64,000 nucleotides of DNA from JABMMZ01 sp040403495 (GCA_040403495.1 JBBAKM010000004.1:1-64000); one strand, 5' to 3'. Positions 1 to 9,236 are shown, counted from the stretch's first letter. Notes: a model not told the origin generated them from the letters alone. Numbers and translations are program-made.

Positions 1-32
1 CAGTAAATTGTATTCTTAAGTTGACGCCTATG

Positions 33-48
33 CGATAGCTATCGGGAC
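33..48. repeat. Partial copy of a dispersed TCCCGATA palindrome
   Basis: The sequence CGATAGCTATCGGGAC just downstream of the proS stop keeps the right arm and centre of an 18-bp palindrome found intact at 9492-9509 and 23733-23750; the left TCC is missing here. It lies in an intergenic spot, as do the other copies. It could be a weak transcript-end hairpin or a dispersed genomic repeat. Confidence 0.5.
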
Positions 49-54
49 TAATAA

Positions 55-1533
55 CTAATAAGCCTTCGCAAACAACACCCTTTGTGAAGAAGGATTTCCG
101 GTTAATACGCATTTACCTTCTTCTTGTTTGTTGTTTAATGGAATGCAACGAATGGTGGCTTTGCTCAATTCTTTGATTTTTTCTTCGGTTTCCGATGTGC
201 CGTCCCAATGTGCCGATACAAAACCTGCTTTGCTATTCAATACCTCTGTAAACTCTTCCCACGTATTTACTTCAGTTATATTTTCGTTTCTGAATTGTAA
301 CGCTCTTTGGTACATGGAATCTTGTATGTCTTTTAACAACATCGGAATGGTGTCTAACAATTCACTGGCATTGATAATTTGTTTAGTTTTGGTATCTCTA
401 CGTGCTATTTCAAGTGTTTGATTGGCAACATCTCTTGGTCCAATGCCTATTCTTAATGGCACACCTTTCAGTTCCCATTCTGCAAATTTGTAACCAGGTT
501 TGTGGGTTTCACGGTTGTCAAATTTTACTGAAATATTAATTTGAGTTAGACTTTTTTTGATTTTTTCCGCTTCAGCAAACACCAATTCTTTTTCTTCATC
601 ACTTCTAAAAATAGGAACAATAACAAGTTGTATTGGTGCTAAATTAGGCGGTAATACCAAGCCCTCGTCATCACTGTGTGCCATAATTAAAGCGCCCATC
701 AATCGTGTGGATACACCCCAACTGGTGGCCCAAACAAATTCTTGTTTACCTTCTTTATTCGTGTATTTTACATCAAATGCTTTGGCGAAATTCTGTCCCA
801 AAAAGTGCGATGTGCCCATTTGTAAAGCTTTACCATCTTGCATTAATCCTTCAATACAATAGGTATCATCAGCACCAGCAAATCTTTCATTAGGGGTTTT
901 TACACCTTTTACAACCGGAACTGCCATAAACGTTTCGGCAAATTCTGTGTAAACTTCTAACATTTGAACCGTTTCTGCTATCGCTTCTTCTTTAGTAGCA
1001 TGGGCGGTATGTCCTTCTTGCCACAAAAATTCAGCGGTTCTTAAAAACAATCTGGTACGCATTTCCCATCGTACCACATTGGCCCATTGATTAATCAAAA
1101 TAGGCAAATCTCTGTATGATTCTATCCATCCTTTGTAAGTATTCCAAATAATGGCTTCACTTGTAGGGCGGACAATGAGTTCTTCTGTTAGTTTTGCTTC
1201 AGGGTCAACAATAAGTTTTCCAGGATTATTAGGGTCGGTTTTTAACCTGTAATGGGTTACAACGGCACATTCTTTGGCAAAACCTTCTGCATTTTTTTCT
1301 TCAGCTTCAAACAAACTCTTAGGGACAAACAAAGGAAAATAAGCATTAGAATGTCCCGTTTCCTTGAACATTTTGTCGAGTTGTTGCTGCATTTTTTCCC
1401 AAATAGCATATCCATAAGGTTTAATAACCATACAGCCTTTTACTGCGGAGTGTTCTGCTAAATCCGCATTTTTAACTAAATTGTTATACCACTCACTGTA
1501 GTTTTCGCTCCTTTTTATTTTTTCGAATGCCAT
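55..1533 (-). CDS. proS: Prolyl-tRNA synthetase, short archaeal/eukaryote-like type
   Basis: Charges tRNA-Pro with proline in the cytoplasm. The 492-residue protein shows class II synthetase features: RPTSEAI near residue 122, motif 2 (RWEMRTRLFLRTAEF) around 154-170 and motif 3 with GVSTRLMGALIMAHSDD around 271-288, followed by an anticodon-binding domain and a C-terminal extension ending in FAKAY. The absence of a large editing insertion between motifs 2 and 3 and this C-terminal extension mark the short archaeal/eukaryotic-like form, which is common in Bacteroidota. An upstream in-frame methionine exists, but MAFEKIK is chosen because the preceding 32 codons read as non-protein sequence and overlap the divergent promoter region. 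It is transcribed away from the lipoprotein gene at 1621. Confidence 0.97.
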   Translation of the reverse strand: MAFEKIKRSENYSEWYNNLVKNADLAEHSAVKGCMVIKPYGYAIWEKMQQQLDKMFKETGHSNAYFPLFVPKSLFEAEEKNAEGFAKECAVVTHYRLKTDPNNPGKLIVDPEAKLTEELIVRPTSEAIIWNTYKGWIESYRDLPILINQWANVVRWEMRTRLFLRTAEFLWQEGHTAHATKEEAIAETVQMLEVYTEFAETFMAVPVVKGVKTPNERFAGADDTYCIEGLMQDGKALQMGTSHFLGQNFAKAFDVKYTNKEGKQEFVWATSWGVSTRLMGALIMAHSDDEGLVLPPNLAPIQLVIVPIFRSDEEKELVFAEAEKIKKSLTQINISVKFDNRETHKPGYKFAEWELKGVPLRIGIGPRDVANQTLEIARRDTKTKQIINASELLDTIPMLLKDIQDSMYQRALQFRNENITEVNTWEEFTEVLNSKAGFVSAHWDGTSETEEKIKELSKATIRCIPLNNKQEEGKCVLTGNPSSQRVLFAKAY

Positions 1534-1558
1534 TTTTAAATTTTTGGAATGTTTTTTG

Positions 1559-1566
1559 TAACTTTG
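1559..1566 (+). promoter_or_regulatory. Bacteroidota-type -7 box TAACTTTG for the lipoprotein gene
   Basis: TAACTTTG matches the TAnnTTTG element of Bacteroidota primary-sigma promoters and lies 54 nt before the ATG at 1621. No clear -33 TTG at the usual distance is visible. It sits six bases from an opposing box on the other strand. Confidence 0.45.
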
Positions 1567-1572
1567 AAAGTG

Positions 1573-1580
1573 CAAAGGTA
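1573..1580 (-). promoter_or_regulatory. proS: -7 box TACCTTTG for proS
   Basis: On the minus strand this reads TACCTTTG, an exact TAnnTTTG match about 39 nt upstream of the proS ATG. It faces the plus-strand box at 1559-1566, so RNA polymerases bound at the two boxes would collide. Confidence 0.5.
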
Positions 1581-1620
1581 ATTTTTTAGTGACCATTTGC
1601 CACAAAAAAAAACAGTGCTT

Positions 1621-2556
1621 ATGAAACAAATTTTAATGACAATTGGTTTTGTTTTGCTATTAACGGGTTGTACATCCATTAAACAAGCTTCAAATGAAGT
1701 GGGCAGAACGGATGAAGCTTATTTCACTATTAGTGATTTAAGAAAAAGAGCGCCCAAGGTAAGTCAACTAGAAATAGAACGTGCTAACAGTTTGCAAAAT
1801 CAAGCAGCACAATCAAATTCAAGAGCTGGTTCATACACCAATACTTATTCGAACCGTTTAAGGCATTTTGGTATCAACCGTTCTTTTTACTACACACCAA
1901 CACCAGTTATTGTCCCTGTAGTTCAATACAATCCCTTTACAGGATGGCAGGCTTCTTTTGCATACAATGATCCTCGTTTTTTTGGCATGAATCAGTTTAA
2001 CAGTGCATTTTCGCCTTACTATGGTTACAATATGCCTTTCAATGACCCCTTTTATTCAGCCGGTTGGGGTGGTTATTGGATGACAGGTTACACCCCTTTT
2101 TATACTTACAATCCTTTTTTAATGACCGGTTGCGGTATTAATAATTTTGGTTTTTCTCCGTATTACAATTACGGGTTCAATCAATTTGGCTTTAATCCTT
2201 ATAACAATTATTATCCTTACAACCAATGGAATAATCAGTGGAACAATCAACCTAACCGAAGAGCAAATTCAACGCCCGCTACTTATTCACGCAGAACAGG
2301 GACTTCTAACAATATTCCTGCACAAAATTCAAATACCAACGCCCCACAATATGGGAACTCACCTTCTAATTCTTCAGGCGGAAAATGGTATCAAAATAAT
2401 ACAGGCGTTTCAAACGGGAATAGCCGTTCATCTGCAGGTTCAGGGTCTGTAGGTTCAGGTTCAAGTAGCCCAAGTCCAAGCAGAAGTAATGCAGGTTCTT
2501 CTTCGAGAAGTAATGCGGGCAGTTCATCAAGTGGTGGCGGTAGTACAAGAAGATAA
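1621..2556 (+). CDS. Tyr/Asn/Phe-rich lipoprotein with a Ser/Gly-rich tail
   Basis: No family recognised. The 311-residue protein starts with a lipoprotein signal peptide ending in a lipobox (LLLTGC), so it is predicted to be a lipidated envelope protein. The middle (about residues 80-215) is very rich in Tyr, Asn, Phe, Gly and Pro in short aromatic clusters; the last 80 residues are Ser/Gly/Asn low complexity with repeated RSNAGSSS units ending in GGGSTRR. Such composition suggests a flexible, surface-adhesive or matrix role, which is inference only. An earlier in-frame alternative start at 1597 would put eight residues before the signal peptide and is rejected. The next gene begins 7 nt after the stop, so the two are probably co-transcribed. 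Confidence 0.8.
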   Translation: MKQILMTIGFVLLLTGCTSIKQASNEVGRTDEAYFTISDLRKRAPKVSQLEIERANSLQNQAAQSNSRAGSYTNTYSNRLRHFGINRSFYYTPTPVIVPVVQYNPFTGWQASFAYNDPRFFGMNQFNSAFSPYYGYNMPFNDPFYSAGWGGYWMTGYTPFYTYNPFLMTGCGINNFGFSPYYNYGFNQFGFNPYNNYYPYNQWNNQWNNQPNRRANSTPATYSRRTGTSNNIPAQNSNTNAPQYGNSPSNSSGGKWYQNNTGVSNGNSRSSAGSGSVGSGSSSPSPSRSNAGSSSRSNAGSSSSGGGSTRR

Positions 2557-2563
2557 CTGAAAT

Positions 2564-4114
2564 ATGAAATCACATAGTTTAGCGATTTTGGGTTTTTTGT
2601 TTTGTCAGTGTTTTAACACCTTAAAGGCACAAAATATTCAAGATGTTATAAGATATTCAATGCAACAACCAGGAAGTACTGCGCGTTCCTATGGTGTTGG
2701 AGGAGCTTTTGGTGCTGTGGGTGCAGATGTGTCAAGTGCGGCTATTAATCCTGCCGGTATGGGACGATTCAGGACTAATAATTTCTTTATCAGTTCTAGC
2801 TTTTACAACAACAAAACTAAGGCAAGTTATATTGATAAAACAATTTCTGATACCAAATTCAATTTTAATGTTCCCAATGCAGGACTGGTTCTTATTATTC
2901 CTGCTGAAGGGTTTGAGAAAAAAAAACCAGAAGGTTTTGTCAACTTTGTAGTTGGGTTTAATGTCAATCGACTTAATAATTTTCACAATAAAAGTTTTTT
3001 TTCTGCCAACAATAACACAAGTATCACCCAATCTTGGGCAGAAACTGCCAGTAAAGATGGTTTGGAGCCAGAGTTTTTCTCAAGGTCAAGCTTGTATTAT
3101 TTGGCTTATGTAACGAGTTTGATAGATATTGATACCAATTTTTTTACGCCCAAATACATCTCTGCTTATGGCACTTCACCAATTCGTGTCAATCAAAAAG
3201 GGTCAGTCGTAACTCGCGGAGCCATGAATGATTACAACGCTTCTATTGCAGCAAATTACAAACATAAATTGTTTTTTGGACTATCCTTAGGCGTTCAGTC
3301 TATTAGGCATATTGAGAATTTTAGTATTACAGAAACAGATTTAAAAACCAGCAATGAAAAAGATATAAAAAGTTTAACACTTACCAATTATATTATCACA
3401 ACGGGTGTGGGATTTAATTCAAAATTTGGTATCAATTACAATGTCAATGAAAAGGTAAGGTTAGGCTACGCGTATCATTCCCCAACAGTGTTGAATTTAA
3501 AAGATTCATTTAACTATACACTGCAAACCGTGTTTGATCCAAATTCAATTGATCCATTCAAACAACCCCGAAGAAACGCAAGAGTTACTAGTGAGCAGTT
3601 TTATTACAAATACAGGATTACCACTCCTGCAAGACATGTGTATAGCTTAGCTTTGGTTGATAAAAATGTTGGTTTTTTGTCAGTAGATGTCGAAACTGTA
3701 AATTACACACAAGGCGCTATTCAGCCGAGAGACCCCAAGGAAGAACCATTTTTGGATCAAAATGAATCAGTGAAAACCTTGTTAAGGTCGAACGCGGTTA
3801 ATTTAAGAATTGGAGGAGAATACATTCACGAACAGTATCGATTCCGCTTTGGTTATGCCCGCTATCCGAGTCAGTTCAAAGACAATGCTGTGCCGTATGT
3901 TAGAGATTTAGCAAACAATGTTTATTCGTTAGGCGTAGGTATTAAAACCAGTTTGTATTCTATTGATTTTGCGTATGTAAACAGTCAAAGTGCCAATTAC
4001 AGAGTGCCTTATACTTTAGAGAATTTGAATTCAAACCAAGCCAATCAAACTATTACCAACAACAACCGTTCAAACAATATTGTTATAAGTTTGGGAATTA
4101 ATATTGATCAATAA
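2564..4114 (+). CDS. OmpP1/FadL-type outer membrane beta-barrel protein
   Basis: Predicted outer membrane barrel of 516 residues with a signal peptide (about residues 1-22, cleavage after LKA). The mature N-terminus carries the family signature ARSYGVGGAFGAVGADVSSA followed by INPAGMGRFR, typical of the Bacteroidota OmpP1/FadL/TodX relatives that move hydrophobic molecules across the outer membrane. The rest consists of alternating aromatic/hydrophilic strands and ends in a short strand (NIVISLGINIDQ). The substrate is unknown. It lies 7 nt after the lipoprotein gene and probably shares its transcript. The family assignment is firm; the transport role is inferred from the family. Confidence 0.88.
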   Translation: MKSHSLAILGFLFCQCFNTLKAQNIQDVIRYSMQQPGSTARSYGVGGAFGAVGADVSSAAINPAGMGRFRTNNFFISSSFYNNKTKASYIDKTISDTKFNFNVPNAGLVLIIPAEGFEKKKPEGFVNFVVGFNVNRLNNFHNKSFFSANNNTSITQSWAETASKDGLEPEFFSRSSLYYLAYVTSLIDIDTNFFTPKYISAYGTSPIRVNQKGSVVTRGAMNDYNASIAANYKHKLFFGLSLGVQSIRHIENFSITETDLKTSNEKDIKSLTLTNYIITTGVGFNSKFGINYNVNEKVRLGYAYHSPTVLNLKDSFNYTLQTVFDPNSIDPFKQPRRNARVTSEQFYYKYRITTPARHVYSLALVDKNVGFLSVDVETVNYTQGAIQPRDPKEEPFLDQNESVKTLLRSNAVNLRIGGEYIHEQYRFRFGYARYPSQFKDNAVPYVRDLANNVYSLGVGIKTSLYSIDFAYVNSQSANYRVPYTLENLNSNQANQTITNNNRSNNIVISLGINIDQ

Positions 4115-4193
4115 ATTAATATTAGCGAGTTCAAATTGTTTAACAAAGAATTTATTAATTATTAAATATTTTAATTATTTTTACAAAAAAAAT

Positions 4194-6401
4194 ATGAAGA
4201 TCAAACTATTATTTCTGTTTATCAGTGTAAACTTTATTTCTTTTAATGAATTATTTGCACAAAATTTTGTTACATTTTGGGACTTAAGTATTGCAGGTTC
4301 AGGTAATAATCAAATTTCTTTTGATGTTTCAACATCAGGCATTGTGAATTATTCATGGGAAGAAATGACGACAGGATTTGCTAGTGGTTCTGGTTCTTTT
4401 TCTGATTCAGTATTAACAATAACTAACTTGCCGATTGGTTCAAAAATAAGATTAAACATAGAGCCTAAAAATTTTGATAGAGTCATACTTAGCAAGAGTA
4501 AAGACAAAAATAGATTGTTAATGATTGAGAGTTGGGGTACTATTGTATGGAAGAGTATGGAAAAGGCTTTCAAAGGTTGCGAAAATTTAAAGGTTACGGC
4601 ATTAGACGTGCCTAATTTGAAATACGTGGAAAATATGAATGAAATGTTTTTTGGCTGTACATCATTATATGAAATTAGTAAAATTTCATTATGGAATGTA
4701 ACAAATATTAAAAATACATCTTCAATGTTTCAGAATGCAAGGTTTTCAGGAGATTTATCCTATTGGAATACCATTAACATTGAGGATATGAGTAACATGT
4801 TTAATAATGTTGATGGACAAGTTCAGATTTTAAGTTGGAATACTTCAAAAGTTGTAAACATGTCTGGAATGTTCAAAAATTGCAAACAATTCAATAGTTC
4901 AATTGGAGGTTGGAATACTGGAAATGTTACAAATATGAGTGAAATGTTCTATGGTGCAACATCATTCAATTCACCAATTGGTAATTGGAATACAGTCAAT
5001 GTTACAAATATGAGTGAAATGTTTAATGGTGCAACATCATTCAATTCACCGATCGGTAATTGGAATACATCCAATGTTACAGACATGTCAAAAATGTTTT
5101 TTAGTGCAAATATTTTTAATGCAAATAGATTTAATCAAAGTTTAAATAATTGGAATACAGGTAAGGTTACCAATATGAATTCTATGTTTTATGGTGCGTC
5201 TTTCTTTAATCAAAATATTGGCGCATGGAATACTAGTAATGTTATTAATATGTCATACATGTTTTATGGTGCATCCGCTTTTAATCAAAATATTGGCACA
5301 TGGAATACCAGCAGTGCTGTTGATATGTCATACATGTTCTTCAAAGCAACTAAATTTAATAACGGTGGTAGTAGCAGTATTAACGATTGGGATTTATCAA
5401 GCTTGACTAATCTTATCTATATGTTTTATGATGCAACAAGTTTTAATCAGCCTATAGGAAATTGGAATGTAAGTAAAGTAATTAGTTTTTCTAATTTGTT
5501 TTTTGGAGCTAGAACATTTGATCAAAATATTAATGCTTGGAATACTCAAAATGTAACTGATTTTAGTTCCACATTCAAAAATGTAAATAATTTTAACCAA
5601 CCACTGGATAATTGGAATACTTCAAATGTTGTAAATATGTCTGGAATGTTTGATGGAGCATTAAATTTTAATCAACCAATTGCATCGTGGAATACTTCCA
5701 AAGTTGTCACAATGAACAATATGTTTAGAAATGCTTTAGAATTTAATCAGAGTTTGAATACATGGGATGTTTCTAATGTTAAAAATTTTGAACGAATGTT
5801 TATGACAACTAATAATTTTAATCAGGATTTAAGTGAATGGGATGTTTCTAATGCAATTAATTTAGAATTGATGTTTCATTATTCTAGAAATTTTAACCAA
5901 AATTTAGGTACTTGGGTTTTTCATCCAACTGCTATTATAGATAATATGCTCGGCAGTTCTGGTATTAAATGTAAAACTTATACTGCAACCCTTATTGGGT
6001 GGGGCAACAACCCATTAATGCCAAATAATAAAAAATTAATTTCAACCAATATGCTTTATGACCAAAGTGCTGTTGATGCTAGAAATATTCTTGTAAACAA
6101 TAAAGGTTGGACTATTCAAAATGATCTTTATGTTGACTCATTTTTTTGTGAGAAAAATTTTTCAAGTGTCTCAACTAGACATTCGCAAAAGGTTTCAATT
6201 TATCCAAATCCAAGTTCAGAAACATTAAATATTTCCTCAATTAGTGATATTGAAAAAGTTAGTATTTATGATTCAATGGGTAAGTTGGTTCTTGAAAGTA
6301 ATGAAAAATCATTTTCAATTTCTCATTTAATACAAGGGATTTATTTAGTTCAAGTAATAACAGAAAGTCAAGTCAACAAAGTACATTTCATTAAACAATA
6401 G
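4194..6401 (+). CDS. BspA-like (DUF285) repeat surface protein with T9SS sorting domain
   Basis: Secreted 735-residue protein. A signal peptide covers residues 1-22 (MKIKLLFLF start). Residues about 150-585 hold some 16 repeats of 23-30 residues of the DUF285/BspA leucine-rich-like type, consensus WNTSNVTNMSxMFxGATxFN followed by QPIGN. The last 70 residues form a T9SS type A sorting domain (IYPNPSSETLNISS, then a beta-sandwich ending FIKQ), so the protein should be exported by the Por system and attached or released at the surface. The start at 4194 is preferred over 4104, which overlaps the preceding gene and lacks a signal. Repeats of this kind mediate adhesion in BspA proteins; that role is inferred here. 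Some adjacent repeats (about 4915-5070) are nearly identical in DNA, suggesting recent copy-number change. Confidence 0.92.
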   Translation: MKIKLLFLFISVNFISFNELFAQNFVTFWDLSIAGSGNNQISFDVSTSGIVNYSWEEMTTGFASGSGSFSDSVLTITNLPIGSKIRLNIEPKNFDRVILSKSKDKNRLLMIESWGTIVWKSMEKAFKGCENLKVTALDVPNLKYVENMNEMFFGCTSLYEISKISLWNVTNIKNTSSMFQNARFSGDLSYWNTINIEDMSNMFNNVDGQVQILSWNTSKVVNMSGMFKNCKQFNSSIGGWNTGNVTNMSEMFYGATSFNSPIGNWNTVNVTNMSEMFNGATSFNSPIGNWNTSNVTDMSKMFFSANIFNANRFNQSLNNWNTGKVTNMNSMFYGASFFNQNIGAWNTSNVINMSYMFYGASAFNQNIGTWNTSSAVDMSYMFFKATKFNNGGSSSINDWDLSSLTNLIYMFYDATSFNQPIGNWNVSKVISFSNLFFGARTFDQNINAWNTQNVTDFSSTFKNVNNFNQPLDNWNTSNVVNMSGMFDGALNFNQPIASWNTSKVVTMNNMFRNALEFNQSLNTWDVSNVKNFERMFMTTNNFNQDLSEWDVSNAINLELMFHYSRNFNQNLGTWVFHPTAIIDNMLGSSGIKCKTYTATLIGWGNNPLMPNNKKLISTNMLYDQSAVDARNILVNNKGWTIQNDLYVDSFFCEKNFSSVSTRHSQKVSIYPNPSSETLNISSISDIEKVSIYDSMGKLVLESNEKSFSISHLIQGIYLVQVITESQVNKVHFIKQ

Positions 6402-6484
6402 CTTTTTAGGGTTTCATATGTTTTATTGATACTCACAAAAAGTTTTCTTAAACATTCTATGACCCTTTTTTGTTAACTATATAA

Positions 6485-7582
6485 ATGCTAGGCTATCACT
6501 TCTCTGAATTTAAACTTAAAGACAATAAAAACCCTTCCTTTGATAAAATTTTCGATTTGTTCAAGGATTTGTTATTGTACACCGCAGGGGATCTTACAGA
6601 AGCACTCGATTGGTTGAATGAGATTGACCGAAAGTATAAAATTACTGATAACTCCTATGGAATGGGTAATTTTATTGAAGACCTTAAATCGAAAGGTTTG
6701 ATAGACGACAATAAAGGGGATGGCAGTTTTGAAATCACTCCCAAAACAGAGCAAATTATCAGAAAAGACAGTTTAGATCAAATTTTTGGCAAACTTAAAA
6801 AATCAAAATTAGGCAATCACAAAACTAAATTTTCGGGAAATGGGGATGAAATTCAACCTGAAATGAGGTCGTTTGAGTTTGGCGATACCATCGATTCTAT
6901 ATCAGCTATTGATAGTATCAAGAATGCGCAAATATCGAGTGGAATCAATGATTTTCAAATGTCGGAGAAGGATTTGGTGGTGTTTGAAAAAGAATACAAA
7001 AGTCAAACCAGTACGGTATTGCTAATAGATATTTCTCACTCCATGATACTGTATGGCGAAGACAGAATTACACCCGCCAAAAAAGTAGCCATGGCTTTGG
7101 CAGAATTGATTAAAACAAAATACCCCAAGGATACTTTAGACATAGTTACTTTTGGTGACGATGCCCAACAAATTACTATCAAAGAATTGCCTTATTTAAA
7201 AGTAGGTCCCTTTCACACCAATACTGTTGCAGGAATTGAAATGGGAATGGATATTTTGAGAAGAAGAAAAAATTCTAATAAACAGATTTTTATGATTACC
7301 GATGGTAAACCAAGTTGCTTGAAAGAAGCCGGAGGATATTACAAAAACAGTTTTGGGCTCGACCGTAAAATAGTCAATAAAACACTCAATATGGCTGCAG
7401 CATGCAGACGATTAGGAATACAAATTACCACATTTATGATAGCAAAAGACCCTTATTTGCAACAGTTTGTGGAGGAATTTACAGAAACCAATAATGGCAA
7501 AGCATTTTATACCAGCTTACAAGGCTTAGGTGAATATGTCTTTCATGATTTCGAAAAAAACAAAAGAAAAAGAACCAAATAA
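6485..7582 (+). CDS. von Willebrand factor A domain protein, partner of a MoxR-like ATPase
   Basis: A 365-residue cytoplasmic protein without signal or membrane segment. Residues about 1-110 are an uncharacterised acidic N-terminal region. Residues about 174-350 form a VWA domain with a complete metal-ion-dependent adhesion site: DISHSM (DxSxS), a Thr in HTNTVAG near 244 and the Asp in MITDGKP near 271. The basic tail is KRKRTK. It lies 2 nt upstream of a MoxR/chelatase-type AAA ATPase, the classic pairing in which the VWA protein acts as substrate adaptor or metal-binding partner. The process served is not known. No tail for secretion is seen, so an intracellular chaperone role is more likely than adhesion. 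Confidence 0.9.
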   Translation: MLGYHFSEFKLKDNKNPSFDKIFDLFKDLLLYTAGDLTEALDWLNEIDRKYKITDNSYGMGNFIEDLKSKGLIDDNKGDGSFEITPKTEQIIRKDSLDQIFGKLKKSKLGNHKTKFSGNGDEIQPEMRSFEFGDTIDSISAIDSIKNAQISSGINDFQMSEKDLVVFEKEYKSQTSTVLLIDISHSMILYGEDRITPAKKVAMALAELIKTKYPKDTLDIVTFGDDAQQITIKELPYLKVGPFHTNTVAGIEMGMDILRRRKNSNKQIFMITDGKPSCLKEAGGYYKNSFGLDRKIVNKTLNMAAACRRLGIQITTFMIAKDPYLQQFVEEFTETNNGKAFYTSLQGLGEYVFHDFEKNKRKRTK

Positions 7583-7584
7583 AA

Positions 7585-9069
7585 ATGAGCAATCAACCCA
7601 ATATATCAACACTAGGTGAGTTAGTAAAATCAGGCTACCAATCCCTGAGTGTAAAGGAAGAGTTAAGGAAAAATTTAATTCATCAATTAAAAAATAATTT
7701 AAATGTATTTGAAGGTATTTTAGGATATGAAGATACCGTAATTCCAGCCATAGAACGAGCCATATTATCGGGTCACAATATCAATTTATTGGGACTAAGA
7801 GGTCAGGCGAAAACCAGAATTGCCCGTCAAATGGTTCACCTGTTGGACGAGTGGGTTCCTGTAATTAAAGGTTCGGAGTTGAACGAAGACCCACTTCGCC
7901 CTGTAATCAATTCTTCCAAAGCATTAATCAAAGAATTAGGAGAGGCATTGCCAATAGAATGGCTACATCGCTCAGAAAGATATGTTGAAAAATTGGCTAC
8001 TCCCGATGTTTCTATTGCCGATTTAATAGGAGACATAGACCCTATTAAAGCATCAAACTTGAAAATATCATTTTCAAACGAAAGTGCTATTCATTACGGA
8101 TTAATACCACGCAGTCATCGCAGTATTTTTGTGATTAATGAATTGCCCGACTTACAACCCCGTATTCAAGTGGCATTGTTCAATATTTTACAAGAAGGTG
8201 ATATGCAAATAAGAGGATTTAAATTGCGTTTAAATTTAGATATTCAGTTTGTGTTTACCGCCAATCCCGAGGATTATACCAACCGTGGTAGTATTATTAC
8301 GCCATTAAAAGACAGAATAGGCAGTCAAATATTAACGCATTATCCCAAAAGCATAGAAACAGCCAAAAGTGTTACCAAACAAGAGGCTAGATTGTCTGAG
8401 TTTCAAAAGCAAAATATTTATGTTCCTGAGTTTATCAGTACCATTTTAGAAAATATCGCATTCAAAGCAAGGGTGAGTGAATTTGTAGACCATAAAAGTG
8501 GTGTCTCTGCAAGGATGAGTATCACTTCATTTGAGAATTTAATGAGTATGGTAGAGCGCAGAATGTTGATTAATAATGAAAATAGGGGTGTAGTTAGGGT
8601 TGCCGATTTTGCCGGTATTATTCCGTCCATCACTGGTAAAATAGAAATGGTGTACGAAGGTGAACAAGAAGGTCCCTACAACGTGGCAGTTTCATTGATT
8701 ATCCAAAGCATCAAACAAGTATTTACCGACATGATTCCTAATGTGACCAAACTTAGAAAAAAAGGCAAAGAAGCTGGTCCCGACTATTTTAGAGAAGTGA
8801 TTGAGTGGTTTGAAAAAGGCAATACACTCAATATTTATTCTGACATGAGTGAGAAGGAATATGTGAAAAAAATCAATGCCATTCCAGGTTTAGATGATTT
8901 GATAGAAAAGCAAAAAGATTTAATAATTAGCGACCAAGAAAGAGTAGTAATAAAAGAATTAATACTTCACGGTTTGGCGAGTATTTCCAGATTAAACCGC
9001 AAAGAAATTGAGACAGGTTATTCCTTCGGAGATTTATTTGCAAGCATGATGCAAGGCGGAGTGGAGTGA
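7585..9069 (+). CDS. MoxR/magnesium-chelatase-like AAA ATPase
   Basis: A 494-residue AAA protein. Walker A is the variant GLRGQAKTR near residues 68-76 (Gly to Ala before Lys), and Walker B reads IFVINELPDL near 180-190, with Asn in place of the usual Asp but the catalytic Glu kept. A sensor-type stretch ANPEDYTNRGSIITPLKDR follows near 230-250. I recall INELPDL as typical of a chelatase-like subgroup often annotated as magnesium chelatase or sigma-54-interacting, so the change is likely a family trait and not damage. The C-terminal half is helical and unassigned. With the VWA gene 2 nt upstream it probably forms a MoxR-VWA chaperone pair; no cobalt or magnesium chelatase large subunit is nearby, so a role in cofactor synthesis is not supported. 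Confidence 0.87.
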   Translation: MSNQPNISTLGELVKSGYQSLSVKEELRKNLIHQLKNNLNVFEGILGYEDTVIPAIERAILSGHNINLLGLRGQAKTRIARQMVHLLDEWVPVIKGSELNEDPLRPVINSSKALIKELGEALPIEWLHRSERYVEKLATPDVSIADLIGDIDPIKASNLKISFSNESAIHYGLIPRSHRSIFVINELPDLQPRIQVALFNILQEGDMQIRGFKLRLNLDIQFVFTANPEDYTNRGSIITPLKDRIGSQILTHYPKSIETAKSVTKQEARLSEFQKQNIYVPEFISTILENIAFKARVSEFVDHKSGVSARMSITSFENLMSMVERRMLINNENRGVVRVADFAGIIPSITGKIEMVYEGEQEGPYNVAVSLIIQSIKQVFTDMIPNVTKLRKKGKEAGPDYFREVIEWFEKGNTLNIYSDMSEKEYVKKINAIPGLDDLIEKQKDLIISDQERVVIKELILHGLASISRLNRKEIETGYSFGDLFASMMQGGVE

Positions 9070-9104
9070 GGTGTTTATTCGTTGTCACCCTGAGGCTCTC
9101 GAAG

Positions 9105-9155
9105 GGTGTTTATTTGTTTAGTGTGATTGTTTAAGGGGTTTAAATGGTTGAAGGG
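9105..9155 (+). repeat. 51-bp direct repeat, copy 1 of 2
   Basis: The sequence starting GGTGTTTATTTGTTTAGTGT and ending GGTTGAAGGG recurs without change at 9237-9287. The two copies are separated by 81 bp that include a CTAGGCT palindrome. Confidence 0.85.
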
Positions 9156-9174
9156 GTTTATTTGTTGTCATCCA

Positions 9175-9189
9175 CTAGGCTGAGCCTAG
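9175..9189. repeat. CTAGGCT-G-AGCCTAG palindrome, copy 1
   Basis: Perfect 7-bp arms around one base. An identical palindrome lies at 9464-9478 and a degenerate one at 23846-23860 (CTAGGCTGATTCTAG). All are intergenic and preceded by a C-rich CCAC/CTAC flank. Confidence 0.6.
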
Positions 9190-9236
9190 CCACGTGAGTG
9201 AGTTTATACTGAGCTTGTCGAAGTAAAGGGTGTTTA

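Noticed and set aside
128..1461. Several plus-strand frames of 60-100 codons inside proS
   Set aside because: They lie antisense to a clearly coding and conserved gene and have no family signature.
2391..2573. Minus-strand Leu/Glu-rich frame opposite the Ser/Gly-rich lipoprotein tail
   Set aside because: Low-complexity shadow of the serine/glycine codon repeats.
4915..5760. Regularly spaced repeats resembling a CRISPR array
   Set aside because: The periodicity is a coding repeat of the DUF285 type, in frame, with no constant repeat/unique spacer structure and no cas genes.
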